NCBI GenBank assembly: GCA_902793335.1
Contig: CADBCZ010000021.1
Coordinates: 23,723 to 87,722 of the forward strand
DNA: 64,000 bases
Origin: an uncultured Lachnospiraceae bacterium
GTDB lineage: Bacteria > Bacillota > Clostridia > Lachnospirales > Lachnospiraceae
Direction of reading: 5' to 3'
The notes under the pieces were generated by a model, which saw only the letters and a list, made by a program, of their open reading frames with translations, had not been told where the DNA came from and did not search any database. Within the stretch, counting starts at the first letter, position 1. The number at the start of each line of letters is the position of its first letter. Position numbers and translations under genes: made by a program. Below, in pieces: positions 28,941-38,823 of the stretch.

Positions 28941-29053
28941 TACTGTTTCCTTCCTACTAACAAAATCACGTACAAATCTTAGTATAACACATTTTTCAAA
29001 AAAATCAAACTATGTGTAAAAACACTCAATCAGAGCAGCATTCCATGCATCTG

Positions 29054-29938
29054 TCAATCTAAATGATGAAGATTGTAATACCATCTAAGCACCGCCATTC
29101 CAATGATTATCACATACCCAACTATACTTAACGCAACCGGAATCTCATGCAGAAACAACATTCCCCACATTGCGGCAAATATCACCTGCGTGTAGTCAAA
29201 TACAGATATCTCTTTTGCCGGAGCATACTTATACGCTGTCGTAATCGAAAACTGTCCAATCGATGCACCGATTCCCGCCAACATCAAAAACAAGAATTGT
29301 TTCATCGTCATCGGGTGGAAATCCATGATAAGAAAAGGCAATGTAACCAGACATGAAAATACAGAAAAGCACATAACTATTATCGGTGTTCTCTCACCTT
29401 TCTTCCCAAGTTTTCTCACAAATGCATAGGCAGTACCTGCGCCAAACCCTCCATATAAGCCATACAACGCAGGCATCACCTCAGCACCACCAGTCGGTCT
29501 TATTATAAACAACGCACCTATAAAGGCAATTATCGTGGTTACAATATCCACCTTCGACGGCACTTCTTTCAACAACGGAATAGAAATAATTATCGCAAAA
29601 AACGGAGACAATTTATTAAGCATATTTGCATCCGCAATACCTAAATGATCTATTGCATAGAAATTGCATATAAGTCCGGAGGTTCCAAAAGCACATCGCC
29701 AGAATATATCCATGCGGTTTCCCTTTGCTATACTAATGCCCTTTCCCTCTTTAATCAGAAGAATTATTGCAACCACTGCCGCAAATGCATTTCTAAAGAA
29801 AGCTTTCTGCATCGTCGGCAGATCACCCGAAATCCTTACAAAAAAAGTCATAAATGAAAAACCCACCGCAGCAAAAAGAATACACACTATACCCTTCACA
29901 TGATTATTGTTCCAATTAACACTATTATTATCTCTCAT
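29054..29938 (-). CDS. DMT-superfamily (EamA) transporter
   Basis: 294 residues, two EamA repeats with ten hydrophobic segments. Typical features: GIVCILFAAVGFSFMTFFVR at the start, ADANMLNKLSPFFAIIISIP at the end of repeat one, YGLYGGFGAGTAYAFVRKLG starting repeat two, and EISVFDYTQVIFAAMWGMLF near the end. A metabolite exporter or uptake permease of the cell membrane; substrate unknown. Monocistronic as far as can be seen. Confidence 0.88.
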   Translation of the reverse strand: MRDNNSVNWNNNHVKGIVCILFAAVGFSFMTFFVRISGDLPTMQKAFFRNAFAAVVAIILLIKEGKGISIAKGNRMDIFWRCAFGTSGLICNFYAIDHLGIADANMLNKLSPFFAIIISIPLLKEVPSKVDIVTTIIAFIGALFIIRPTGGAEVMPALYGLYGGFGAGTAYAFVRKLGKKGERTPIIVMCFSVFSCLVTLPFLIMDFHPMTMKQFLFLMLAGIGASIGQFSITTAYKYAPAKEISVFDYTQVIFAAMWGMLFLHEIPVALSIVGYVIIIGMAVLRWYYNLHHLD

Positions 29939-29973
29939 TTCAAACCTCAGTAGTTATATTTTACTATCTTTCA

Positions 29974-30145
29974 TTAATCTAAATTAAGTTGATCATTTTG
30001 AATGAGATATAGCATAACATCCGCAATCTTCGGATCAAACTGTGTTCCCTTACCTTTTTCTATTTCCTCAATAATGCTTTCCTTAGAAAGCTTTTTTCTA
30101 TATACCCTGTCCGTGTTCATGGCATCATAATAATCAGAACAGCGT
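29974..30145 (-). pseudogene. HD-GYP phosphodiesterase, C-terminal remnant
   Basis: Read down to a TAA at 29974-29976 the minus strand encodes YYDAMNTDRVYRKKLSKESI, IEEIEKGKGTQFDPKIADVM and LYLIQNDQLNLD. DAM..DR.YR.. and G.G.QFDP are hallmark sequences of the end of HD-GYP cyclic-di-GMP phosphodiesterases. The catalytic HD and GYP motifs and the rest of the gene are absent upstream of about 30145, where unrelated AT-rich sequence begins. Remnant of a second-messenger enzyme. Confidence 0.75.
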
Positions 30146-30239
30146 GTTTTTTATCATCTCTTTTCATAACAGCAACCGCTCCCCCCACACTATATTACAC
30201 CCAACACAGTTCCTATATACTATCTAACATTCTTATTAA

Positions 30240-31178
30240 TTATCTTACACTTTTATCATATGGAATTCCCTCTGCTTTAGGAGCTCGTGAATTCTTCGAT
30301 GTAAACGCCAATACAAGCAATGAAATTATATACGGCATCATATTGTATATAGAGCCCGGGATATTGAGTGCCGTAAGAAAATCAAAGCCCGAATATACAT
30401 TAGACAAAGCCCTGAAGAAACCGAACAAAAGCGCTGCAAGTCCGATATTTATCGGCTTCCACTGACCAAATATCATAACCGCCAAAGCAAGGAAGCCAAA
30501 ACCCGCCACGCCAGTCTCAAATTTCCATTCAGAAACACCTGCCGTAATATAAGTAATACCACCAAGACCTCCCAAAAAACCTGAAATAAGAACACCTGCC
30601 CAGCGCATCTTAGCTACGTTTATACCAACCGAATCCGCCGCCTGAGGATGTTCACCACAGGCCATAAGTCTCAACCCAAAACGTGTCTTATACAAAAGCA
30701 CATACGAAATTATAAGTAGGATAACGGCAACAATAGTAAGCCAACTCAGTTGAAATGCTCCAAGCTTTATAACCAGTGATTTCTTAGCTGCTCCATATAC
30801 TACAGTAGAAGAAACGTTATCCGGATTCTCTGCAATATTAATTGACTTGACTGCTACCGTTGCTGCTGCTGCCGCCAACATATTCATCGCTGTACCTATA
30901 AGTGTCTGATCGGCGCTGAAATTAATAGACGCAACCGCCAGCAGCATTGAATACACAACTCCTGATAAAGCAGACACCGCAATGGTCCCTATAATTACTA
31001 CCACAGCTGACGAACTACCCATAGCCTTCATAACAAGGGCGCCTCCCAAAGCTCCCATAACCATAATTCCTTCAAGTCCAAGATTGATTACACCGGAATG
31101 TTCCGAAAAACAACCACCTAACGCTACCAACATCAAAACCTAAGCAAATATGAGCGTATACTGTATCAATAAACTCAT
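30240..31178 (-). pseudogene. BMP-type nucleoside ABC permease with amber stop at codon 13
   Basis: The start at 31176-31178 overlaps the stop of the preceding permease (ATGA), giving MSLLIQYTLIFA, TAG (31140-31142), then VLMLVALGGCFSEHSGVINL. The remainder is intact: GLEGIMVMGALGGAL, KTRFGLRLMACGEHPQAADS (the conserved ABC coupling helix) and nine or so membrane helices, ending PKAEGIPYDKSVR. Homologous to YufQ/NupQ-type permeases. A TTG at 31136 is the only nearby downstream start and has no ribosome site. A single nonsense change therefore disables it, in line with damage to all other genes of this operon. Confidence 0.85.
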
Positions 31179-31980
31179 TTAGACGTACCTCCCTTCTTCG
31201 AACTATGTCTCTTATTCAAGAAAAGTTTAAAGAAGAGAACAAAGCCGCACAGATAAATGATAACCGCACTGATAAGATCGGATATCTGTGACGGATATAC
31301 ATTCTTGTCCAGAAACGCACCGCCACTTGTTATGTGCTGAATGAAATATGAAGAGAAAATGGTTCCAATCGGATGTAATCCCCCAAGGAATGTAGCAGCA
31401 ATACCGTTAAATCCCATGCCGGGAACTGATGTCTGTGTAACCGACCACTGTTCATATCCCGTAAGATATAAGAAAGCTGCTCCGATACCTGCCAAAGCTC
31501 CACCTATCACCAATGTAAGCATGATACCCGAGATAACCTCATTAACATTGGCATATGCCTTTAAAAGCCCAACAACACTTCCAAACAAAGCACCTGCTAC
31601 AGCAGCTGCTATAAGACATGCTATCCAGGGAAGCTTTAACTGTAACGCACAGAACAGACATGCACCTGCACCCGCTACATACTGTCCCGCTGCACCGATA
31701 TTAAAAAGACCGGTCTTATAACAGAACTGAATCGACAGAGCACACATAAGTAAAGGTGCTGTCTTTACCAGCGTGTTACCCAGATACTTCATCTTTGCCG
31801 GAGTACTGGGGTAGATCAGATAATTTTTGAGCAGTGTCACAATAGCTTCATTAGCCCCTTCGAATTGATTGCCAATAAAACTATATATCCAACCAAAAGT
31901 CCTACAACAATACAGAGAACAGATGCAAGAATTGTCTGCACTGCCGGTATATTAAAAAAACTTTTCTTTTCCGTTTTCAC
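31175..31980 (-). pseudogene. BMP-type nucleoside ABC permease with frameshift and internal deletion
   Basis: The GTG at 31978-31980 overlaps the ATPase stop (GTGA) and reads TEKKSFFNIPAVQTILASVL...VGYIVLLAINSKG. The frame then shifts in a GGGG run at about 31856-31859, where one more G restores ANEAIVTLLKNYLIYPSTPA. After KAYANVNEVISGIML the sequence passes straight to TLVIGGALAGIGAAFLYLTG. YufP/NupP-type permeases are about 350 residues and have some 90-100 more at this point, including the coupling helix, so a deletion is inferred. End: HSSKKGGTSK, overlapping the next gene. Confidence 0.82.
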
Positions 31981-33193
31981 CCTGCCACCTCCATTCTCTT
32001 TGCACCGGACATATACATACCAAGTTCTTCACGGGTTGTGGTCTTTGGATCAAACTCTCCCACAATCTCACCTTCATACATCACCAAAATTCTATCTGAC
32101 ACAGACAATACTTCCTCAAGTTCCAAGGAAACCAAAAGAACCGCATGTCCGGCATCTCTATGCGCCACCAGTCTGCTGTGAATATATTCGATAGCACCAA
32201 CATCGAGTCCACGTGTTGGCTGAACCGCAATCAAAAGATCCGGATTCTTATCCAGTTCTCTTGCGATTATTGCCTTCTGCTGGTTACCACCCGACATACT
32301 TCTCGCTTTAGTAATCGCACCCTGCCCGCTTCGAACATCATATTGCTCGATCAATTTGTCAGCATAGTCCATAATCTCTTTCTTCTTCAAAAAACCATGT
32401 GACGAAAACTCAGGTTCAAAATAGCGTTGCAGTACCATATTGTACCCAAGCGAATAGTCGAGTACCAGTCCGTGTTTATGGCGATCCTCAGGAATGTGAC
32501 TCAAACCGCTTGTGGAGCGCTCACGAATAGATGCCTTAGAAATATCCTTTCCTGAAAGAGTGATTTTTCCTGACACCAACGGCTCCAATCCTGACAAACC
32601 GTATACCAGCTCAGTCTGACCATTTCCGTCAATACCCGCAATACAAACTATCTCACCGGCGCGCACCTTAAACGAAACATCCTTAACCGCATTATTGTGA
32701 TGCAGATTAGATGCCACCGTCATATGCTCCACATCCAAAATAACATCCTTCGGCTCAGCCGGTTTCTTTGCAACTTCAAATTGCACATCACGACCTACCA
32801 TCATCTTAGAAAGCTCTTCCTTTGTGGTATTCTCAACATCAACCGTACCGATATACCTGCCTCTTCTTAACACACTGCAACGGTCTGCCACCGACATTAT
32901 CTCATTTAGTTTATGAGATATGAACAAGATGGATTTTCCCTCTGCAGCCAGTCCTTTCATAATCTCCATAAGGTCTGATATCTCACTCGGTGTAAGAACC
33001 GCTGTCGGTTCATCAAATATCAGAATTTCATTTTCACGATACAACATCTTTAATATTTCGGTACGCTGTTGCATTCCTACCGTAATATCCTCAATAATCG
33101 CATCAGGATCAACCTTCAATCCATACTTTTCCGAAAGTTCTAAAACCCTGTTGCAGCTAATAATAAAGCTGCTAATCTTTTTAAATTCTTCAT
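31977..33193 (-). pseudogene. Chimera: BmpA lipoprotein start joined to nucleoside ABC ATPase lacking its N-terminus
   Basis: From an ATG at 33191-33193 with GGAGG upstream the frame reads MKNLKRLAALLLAATGF then stop: a lipoprotein signal peptide start as in BmpA. About 14 codons in, the sequence switches to the ATPase in another frame (NRVLELSEKYGLKVDPDAII). The ATPase then continues intact: VGMQQRTEILKMLYR, ILIFDEPTAVLTPSEI, the second cassette (GEIVCIAGIDGNGQTELVYG, RSMSGGNQQKAIIAREL), and ends EVAG overlapping the permease. The whole binding protein except its first residues, and the first Walker A of the ATPase (about 110 residues), are lost. A single deletion explains this. Confidence 0.85.
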
Positions 33194-33302
33194 TTTAATC
33201 CCTCCATATTAAAATTTGGTTTTGTAAAGAATTTATACGGATCGATTATACCACATACGTTTAAAAACTTCACTATTTTTTTAGTTTCCATTCTTTACTT
33301 TG

Positions 33303-33334
33303 AAAAAAGGGAACGATTGTGCAAAATCGTCCCC
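33303..33334 (-). terminator. Terminator of the maltodextrin operon
   Basis: Minus strand GGGGACGATT / AATCGTTCCC hairpin followed by TTTTTT, 17 bases after the GH13 stop. Confidence 0.85.
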
Positions 33335-33350
33335 TGTACACATTCAATAT

Positions 33351-34892
33351 TTAGTTAAAAATCGCAAAGCTGCCCTTTCCCATAAACAGGTTTTCGCCAT
33401 CAGCTTTAACGTTACCAATCACATAGAACAGTTCTTTTCCCGCCAGTTCTTTAAGCTTCACTGTCTTATCACTGTTGACAGGATTAACTGCACAGATTGC
33501 ATTGCCTCGTGTATATACAAAAGGCTCATCTTTCTCTCCGACAAGAACCGTGAAAGCGCTGTCTGCATTGAAGTCTTCCTGCGTCTTTCTAAATTCAAAC
33601 AACTCTTTTACAACATGGTAAATAGAATCTTTATCTGCCATAGCATCCTCAACCGTAGGCGCATCCTCCGCATCATCTATCGGTAAGTAAAGCATATCTT
33701 TTGATGCACCCGAAAATCCCTTATTCTCACCATCATTCCACTGCATAGGCGTACGGCTTCCTGTTCTTGTATAACCGCCCTCTTTTGTCTTAAGATCGAG
33801 GTAACGCATTCCAATTTCATCACCATAATAAAGGAACGGTACACCCGGAAGGGTAAACAGTGTGGCATACGCCACCTTAAGCTCTGGTATTGTCAGATTT
33901 TTTCTTGGACGCGGTGTATCATGATTACATGTAATCAACGATGTATATCCGGTATCCTTTGCCTTTTCCCATCTTGGCAAATACTCATCCAGAAAGCGGG
34001 TAATATCTCCGCCTGTAGATGATTTAAAGTAACTGCAATCTTCTCCCGGAGTTTCATAATCACGCAGTAATGCGTTATATCCGTTCCCTGTCCAGTTGAG
34101 GAAAAAGTCCATATCAAAACCTGCACTCATAATTGCCTGATCTGTATTATTCCACTCTGCCACAAAAACAGCTTCCGGATAATCCTTTTTGACAGACGAA
34201 AGAATGTCACGCCACACGGCACACGTACCACTCTTATTCTCATCATCGTTTTTCACAAGAGAATCCGCCATATCAACTCTAAAGCCATCACATCCCTTCG
34301 ATAACCAAAAGCGTATAATATCTTTCATCGCTTCTCTGGTCTTTAAACAATCCGGATCATCTATCCCTTTTTGCCACGACTCTTTAGGATTAAGAAAACC
34401 ATAATTCAACGCGGGTTGACATTTAAAAAAGTTCAACATGTATGTACCGTCACGCTCGCACTCGCCGCCGATATAAGGGCGTCCTTCTATGCCACGACAC
34501 CAGTTATCTGTCCATATGTATCTTCCTGAATACTCATTTAGCTCAGCCTTGGAACTTTCCACGAACCACGGATGCTCCTCCGATGTGTGTCCCGGAACCA
34601 GGTCAAGAAGTACTTTAATTCCTTTCTCGTGTGCAACCTGAAACAAACGCATGAGGTCATCATTAGTACCATACCTTGCTGCAACATTTTTATAATCCCT
34701 GACATCATAACCCGCATCCTTAAAGGGCGAGTCATAGCAGGGGTTGATCCACAGAGCATTTGCTCCAAGCTCCCTGATATAGTCAAGTTTTCTTATAATT
34801 CCTTCAAAATCTCCAATCCCGTCATCATTGCTGTCATAAAATGTCTGGGGATAAATTTCATAAAATACCGCTTTTTTAAGCCAATCGATCAT
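33351..34892 (-). CDS. GH13 alpha-glucosidase/amylase-family enzyme
   Basis: 513 residues, cytoplasmic (no signal peptide). Begins WLKKAVFYEIYPQTFYDSND and has the four GH13 regions: DLVPGHTS, GFRVDMADS (nucleophile Asp), VFVAEWNN (acid/base Glu) and CNHDTPRP. Closest in layout to oligo-1,6-glucosidase/neopullulanase-type enzymes that split imported malto-oligosaccharides. QPALNYGFLNP and FLYYGDEIGM fit that group. It is the last gene of the operon behind MalE, MalF and MalG, with GGAGG before the ATG, so imported maltodextrins are its likely substrate. Confidence 0.88.
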   Translation of the reverse strand: MIDWLKKAVFYEIYPQTFYDSNDDGIGDFEGIIRKLDYIRELGANALWINPCYDSPFKDAGYDVRDYKNVAARYGTNDDLMRLFQVAHEKGIKVLLDLVPGHTSEEHPWFVESSKAELNEYSGRYIWTDNWCRGIEGRPYIGGECERDGTYMLNFFKCQPALNYGFLNPKESWQKGIDDPDCLKTREAMKDIIRFWLSKGCDGFRVDMADSLVKNDDENKSGTCAVWRDILSSVKKDYPEAVFVAEWNNTDQAIMSAGFDMDFFLNWTGNGYNALLRDYETPGEDCSYFKSSTGGDITRFLDEYLPRWEKAKDTGYTSLITCNHDTPRPRKNLTIPELKVAYATLFTLPGVPFLYYGDEIGMRYLDLKTKEGGYTRTGSRTPMQWNDGENKGFSGASKDMLYLPIDDAEDAPTVEDAMADKDSIYHVVKELFEFRKTQEDFNADSAFTVLVGEKDEPFVYTRGNAICAVNPVNSDKTVKLKELAGKELFYVIGNVKADGENLFMGKGSFAIFN

Positions 34893-34922
34893 TTTTCCTC
34901 CATTCCGATATAACGCAACAAA

Positions 34923-35807
34923 TCAACCCTTCACAGAGCCACCCGTTACACCTTCTACGTAGTAATTCTGTAATAGCATGAACAGGATCGTTACAGGGAC
35001 AGCTATCATTATACCGCCTGCGCAGAACCTGGTAAAATATCCCTGATAATCATTAGTCCACACCCATCTGGTCATAGCAACCGCAACGTTGTAACTTTCA
35101 TCATGTCCAAATGCAATATAAGAAGCAAAGATGTAGTCACACCATGGACCCATAAATGCAACTAACGCTGTATAAATTATAATCGGTTTACTCATAGGAA
35201 GTGTCATCGTAAAGAATATTCTTGCACGAGACGCGCCATCTATCATAGCAGCTTCATCTAGTGCTCTTGGTATGGTATCGAAATATCCTTTACTTACATA
35301 ATACAACATACCCGAGCTGGCAACACCAACCAATATCAATCCCGGAATTGCACCTTCCTGTGTCAGGCCAAGCTGTTTTAACAAAAAATACAGACAAATC
35401 ATCGTAAGGAATCCCGGGAACATTCCAAGTACCAGCCAGAAGCGCATCAAAAAGGTACGTCCCTTAAAACGCATTCTTGAAAGAGTATATGCAACACACA
35501 AGATTACAACAGTCTGAAACAATGCGACAAAGAATGCTATAATCATTGTGTTTCCGTACCATTTCAAGAAATTAGTCTCACCCGAAAACAGAAATCTGTA
35601 ATTGTCTAAAGAAAATGTCTTCGGAATAAGATAATCAACCATTCCACCATATTCAACCTTAGGATCATACGATCTGAAACTCTGTAACAATAAACCTACA
35701 AAAGGGAACAACCATATAATAGAGATCACAACAAGCGCGATATACGATATGGTCAGATCCGTTTTTTTATTTTTTCTCATACCCGCATTGCTATTGCCCT
35801 TACTCAT
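34923..35807 (-). CDS. Maltodextrin ABC permease, MalG type
   Basis: 294 residues with six predicted membrane helices and the coupling-helix motif EAAMIDGASRARIFFTMTLP (EAA loop). Ends NYYVEGVTGGSVKG, the usual MalG ending. Its start overlaps the stop of the MalF gene by four bases (ATGA). Together they form the membrane channel for malto-oligosaccharide uptake; no ATPase gene is in the cluster, so a shared MsmK/MalK-type ATPase elsewhere is presumably used. Confidence 0.9.
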   Translation of the reverse strand: MSKGNSNAGMRKNKKTDLTISYIALVVISIIWLFPFVGLLLQSFRSYDPKVEYGGMVDYLIPKTFSLDNYRFLFSGETNFLKWYGNTMIIAFFVALFQTVVILCVAYTLSRMRFKGRTFLMRFWLVLGMFPGFLTMICLYFLLKQLGLTQEGAIPGLILVGVASSGMLYYVSKGYFDTIPRALDEAAMIDGASRARIFFTMTLPMSKPIIIYTALVAFMGPWCDYIFASYIAFGHDESYNVAVAMTRWVWTNDYQGYFTRFCAGGIMIAVPVTILFMLLQNYYVEGVTGGSVKG

Positions 35808-37108
35808 TGGAATCCCTCCTCATCTTTTACTGAAGGCAGTCTGTTATATACAACTAACATAATCACAGCAGTTACAACAAAGACCATGATTCCCAACACC
35901 GCTGCCATCTTATAATTTGTATCATTTACTGTCATTTTATAAAGCCATGTAACCAAAAGATCCGTGGAGCCTGCATTGTTAGCAAGTTTCATAGACTGCG
36001 GTTTACCCTGCGTAAGCAGATAGATTACATTGAAATTGTTAAGATTTCCAATAAACTGTGTAAGCAGGAACGGACCTGTTACAAAAAGCATATACGGAAG
36101 CGTGATATTCTTAAACATCTGCCATCCGGTAGCTCCGTCAACCCTTGCACTTTCATACAGATCTTCCGGAATATTCATGAGAATTCCTGTAGCTATAAGC
36201 ATCATATAAGGGATGCCAATCCAAATATTTACAACAAGAATCGTAACACGCGCCAACATAGGATCTACCCAGAATTGAATCGGCGAATCAATCAATCCCC
36301 ATTTAATAAGATAACCATTAAGAAGTCCATCATTTGCAAACAACTTCATTATATACAGAAGCGATACAAACTGCGGTACGGCGATTGTCATAACCAGAAT
36401 GGTTCTCCAGAGTTTCTTGAATCGCAGGCCATTTTTGTTAATAAGCATTGCCACCCCAAGACCAAGGAAATAATCAATAAAGGTTGCAAAAAATGCCCAC
36501 ACCAATGTCCAGAGCAAAACCTGGAAGAATGTCGATCCCATACCGTGAGAACCAAAGGAGAATAACTCCTTAAAGTTTTTGAGTCCTACCCATGTAAACA
36601 AGTTGGTAGGCGACTGATGATTTTTATCATAGTTAGTAAATGCCACACAGATCATGAAAATGATCGGCAACACAGTAAATACAAAAATACCTGTGACAGG
36701 TGCCGCCAATAATGTCTTGTCAAAATTTTCATCAAGAAGTGAGTAAAGCACTTTCTTATTAGACGGAAGCTCTTTTCCCTTCTTTAAAAGTTCCTCATCA
36801 TGCAGGTTATCTTTGATATTCAAATACCACAAAAATATAAAGACGAGAATAACGATTATGGTAAGTATACCAAACAAAAGAATCAGAAAAGAATTGTCTC
36901 CGTATACCGTCTTACGCCCTTGTTTAACAGTTTCTACCGTACCGAGTGTCGGCAGTTTTGAAAGATAACTTGCTCCAAATTTGACCATATAGAGTATGAA
37001 GAAAATCTCAGATATCAAAAATGCAAGACCCTTAACTATCTGTCCTCGCATTATCTGTCCGATACCCATGATCAAAAATGAAAGTTTGGTCTTAATATCT
37101 CCCTTCAT
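35804..37108 (-). CDS. Maltodextrin ABC permease, MalF type
   Basis: 434 residues. Two extra N-terminal hydrophobic regions (about 24-45 and 75-98) precede the permease core, which begins near LLAAPVTGIFVFTVLPIIFM. The coupling motif is YESARVDGATGWQMFKNITL. The long N-terminal part (with the KLPTLGTVETVKQGRKTV loop) is common in Firmicutes MalF. GGAGG upstream of the ATG. Separated from MalE by a hairpin, which probably lowers permease expression relative to the binding protein. Confidence 0.9.
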   Translation of the reverse strand: MKGDIKTKLSFLIMGIGQIMRGQIVKGLAFLISEIFFILYMVKFGASYLSKLPTLGTVETVKQGRKTVYGDNSFLILLFGILTIIVILVFIFLWYLNIKDNLHDEELLKKGKELPSNKKVLYSLLDENFDKTLLAAPVTGIFVFTVLPIIFMICVAFTNYDKNHQSPTNLFTWVGLKNFKELFSFGSHGMGSTFFQVLLWTLVWAFFATFIDYFLGLGVAMLINKNGLRFKKLWRTILVMTIAVPQFVSLLYIMKLFANDGLLNGYLIKWGLIDSPIQFWVDPMLARVTILVVNIWIGIPYMMLIATGILMNIPEDLYESARVDGATGWQMFKNITLPYMLFVTGPFLLTQFIGNLNNFNVIYLLTQGKPQSMKLANNAGSTDLLVTWLYKMTVNDTNYKMAAVLGIMVFVVTAVIMLVVYNRLPSVKDEEGFQ

Positions 37109-37157
37109 ATCTGACCTCCAAAATATTGATATAAAAATCTATCTCGTGATATAAAAA

Positions 37158-37190
37158 AATCCGGCAAAAGACAGATTCTTCTGCCGGATT
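37158..37190 (-). terminator. Intra-operon hairpin between MalE and MalF genes
   Basis: AATCCGGCA / TGCCGGATT stem with a 15-base loop followed on the minus strand by a run of seven Ts. Partial terminator or mRNA-stabilising structure after the binding-protein gene. Confidence 0.75.
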
Positions 37191-37202
37191 CTTAAGCTTA
37201 AA

Positions 37203-38558
37203 TTAATTAGCGTAAGACTCACATGTCTCCTGGAACTGTTTGAGTGTTTCCATTAACTCTTCATCTGTTGAGCTTGATGTGATATCACCATTTCTTACAC
37301 TGTCACCAAGTGATGTTGCCAATGTCCAATAATCTCCAGGATACTGTCCCTGAGGAATAGTATACTTTAACTGCTCAGCAAGTGCCGAAAGTGCAACGTC
37401 TGATTTAACAGCATCTGAAGCCTGTGCGTTAAGGTTAGAAGGGCCCCAACCAACTTCAGTGTATCTGTCAAGCTGAACCTGCTCACTTGCAAGGAAGTTA
37501 GCTAATGCATCACATGCTGCAAGCTTGTTATCGTCTGTCTGTGGTTTAACACCAAGAAGCTTGAATCCACCAAAACCGCTCATCTGATACTCTGTTCCGT
37601 TAGCATCCTTAAATGTAGGAAGCTTAGCACAAGCGAAGTTGTCACCAAATACGTCCTGAGCTGTTGAGCTGTCCCATGTACCATCAATAATAGCACCGAC
37701 ATTAGTAGCTTCACCCATAGCAGAACCGTTCTGGAATGCCTTTGACTCGCTAAGTGCAATCATCGCTTTAAGAGCAGCAACACCCTCATCTGATGCATAA
37801 GTTACGTTAGCCTTTGTAAAGTTACCACTGTCATCTGTATCATATGTAAGTTCACATCCTGTACCGAAGAAAAATGCTGTCTGATACCAGCCATTGTTGA
37901 TCTCCATGTAGAAGTTCTTTCCTGCTGCTTCACAATCTGCAACAATACCTTCAAGTGTTGATGGATCTTTTACTACACTCTTATCATAGTATAAGAAATA
38001 TCCATTATCTGATGTAAGTGGATATGCATACATCTCGCCACCTACTGTAGCAGCCTTAACTGAACCTTCATCGTTTGCGCTCTTAACATCATCAATTACA
38101 TCAGGATTAACTGTCTCAAGAGCACCTGCTGAAACAAGACGCGAAATCTGGTCCTGCGCAAATACATAAATATCAGCACCTGACTCAACGTCAGTGATCA
38201 TGTTTCCTGCAACATCTCCTTCACCAACCGCTTCCACTGTAACTTTGTATCCTGCATAATCAGGATTGTCGTTTAAGAACTGCTCAGCCTCTTTTGCTGT
38301 AAAGTCAACAACTGCATCTGCTACCCAAACCTTAATTTCACCTTCTGAACCATCACCAACAGTTGTACTTGGAGTTGCTTCCTCTGATTCATCAGTTGCC
38401 TCTGCATCTTTGTCCTCTGCCGCTTCTGTATCTTTATCCTCTGCTGCCTCTGTTTTTGCTTCTGTTGATTCGTCGGATTTAGTTGCTCCACCACAACCTG
38501 TCATAAGTGTTCCGACCATTGTCATTGCCAATAGTAACGATAATGCTTTCTTTTTCAT
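37203..38558 (-). CDS. Maltodextrin-binding lipoprotein, MalE type
   Basis: 451 residues. Lipoprotein signal peptide MKKKALSLLLAMTMVGTLMT-GCGG (lipobox LMTGC), then a 40-residue acidic tether of E/A/D/K repeats and a bacterial type-1 solute-binding domain (GEIKVWVADAVVDFTAKEAE...; YPLTSDNGYFLYYDKSVVKD; GTWDSSTAQDVFG). Anchored outside the membrane, it hands malto-oligosaccharides to the MalF/MalG channel. GGAGG precedes the ATG. First gene of the operon, under the promoter at 38679-38707. Confidence 0.92.
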   Translation of the reverse strand: MKKKALSLLLAMTMVGTLMTGCGGATKSDESTEAKTEAAEDKDTEAAEDKDAEATDESEEATPSTTVGDGSEGEIKVWVADAVVDFTAKEAEQFLNDNPDYAGYKVTVEAVGEGDVAGNMITDVESGADIYVFAQDQISRLVSAGALETVNPDVIDDVKSANDEGSVKAATVGGEMYAYPLTSDNGYFLYYDKSVVKDPSTLEGIVADCEAAGKNFYMEINNGWYQTAFFFGTGCELTYDTDDSGNFTKANVTYASDEGVAALKAMIALSESKAFQNGSAMGEATNVGAIIDGTWDSSTAQDVFGDNFACAKLPTFKDANGTEYQMSGFGGFKLLGVKPQTDDNKLAACDALANFLASEQVQLDRYTEVGWGPSNLNAQASDAVKSDVALSALAEQLKYTIPQGQYPGDYWTLATSLGDSVRNGDITSSSTDEELMETLKQFQETCESYAN

Positions 38559-38613
38559 TTTAATTCCTCCTTATTGAATGTGTATAATTAAAAAATTTTA
38601 ATAATACCATAAA

Positions 38614-38627
38614 TGAAAACGCTTTCC
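38614..38627. promoter_or_regulatory. LacI/CcpA-type operator (cre-like) in the malE leader
   Basis: TGAAAACGCTTTCC is close to the consensus of catabolite-responsive and LacI-family operators (central CG, TGAAA.. and ..TTTC arms). It lies about 45 bases downstream of the predicted malE transcription start, where a bound repressor would act as a roadblock. Confidence 0.65.
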
Positions 38628-38678
38628 GTCCAATCAATACGCACCGCAAAAAGTTTCGTATTGTTTCGCTACGCGTTC

Positions 38679-38707
38679 ATAATACTCCATTTCATATGGA
38701 TTGTCAA
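38679..38707 (-). promoter_or_regulatory. malE operon promoter
   Basis: Minus strand TTGACA (38702-38707), 17-base spacer, TATTAT (38679-38684). Confidence 0.75.
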
Positions 38708-38729
38708 TATCAATATTCATTTTATTGCA

Positions 38730-38771
38730 CGAAACATTTCGCTTGATTTTTTACGCAAACCATCTTATAAT
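38730..38771 (+). promoter_or_regulatory. lacI-type regulator promoter with upstream operator
   Basis: TTGATT (38743-38748), 17-base spacer, TATAAT (38766-38771) on the plus strand. A 12-base palindrome CGAAACATTTCG (38730-38741) abuts the -35 box and lies between the divergent promoters; it may be a second regulator site. Confidence 0.65.
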
Positions 38772-38823
38772 GTAATTGTTTTTATCCACAAAACGTCTTA
38801 CACTTTAAGAAAAGGGAAAAATA

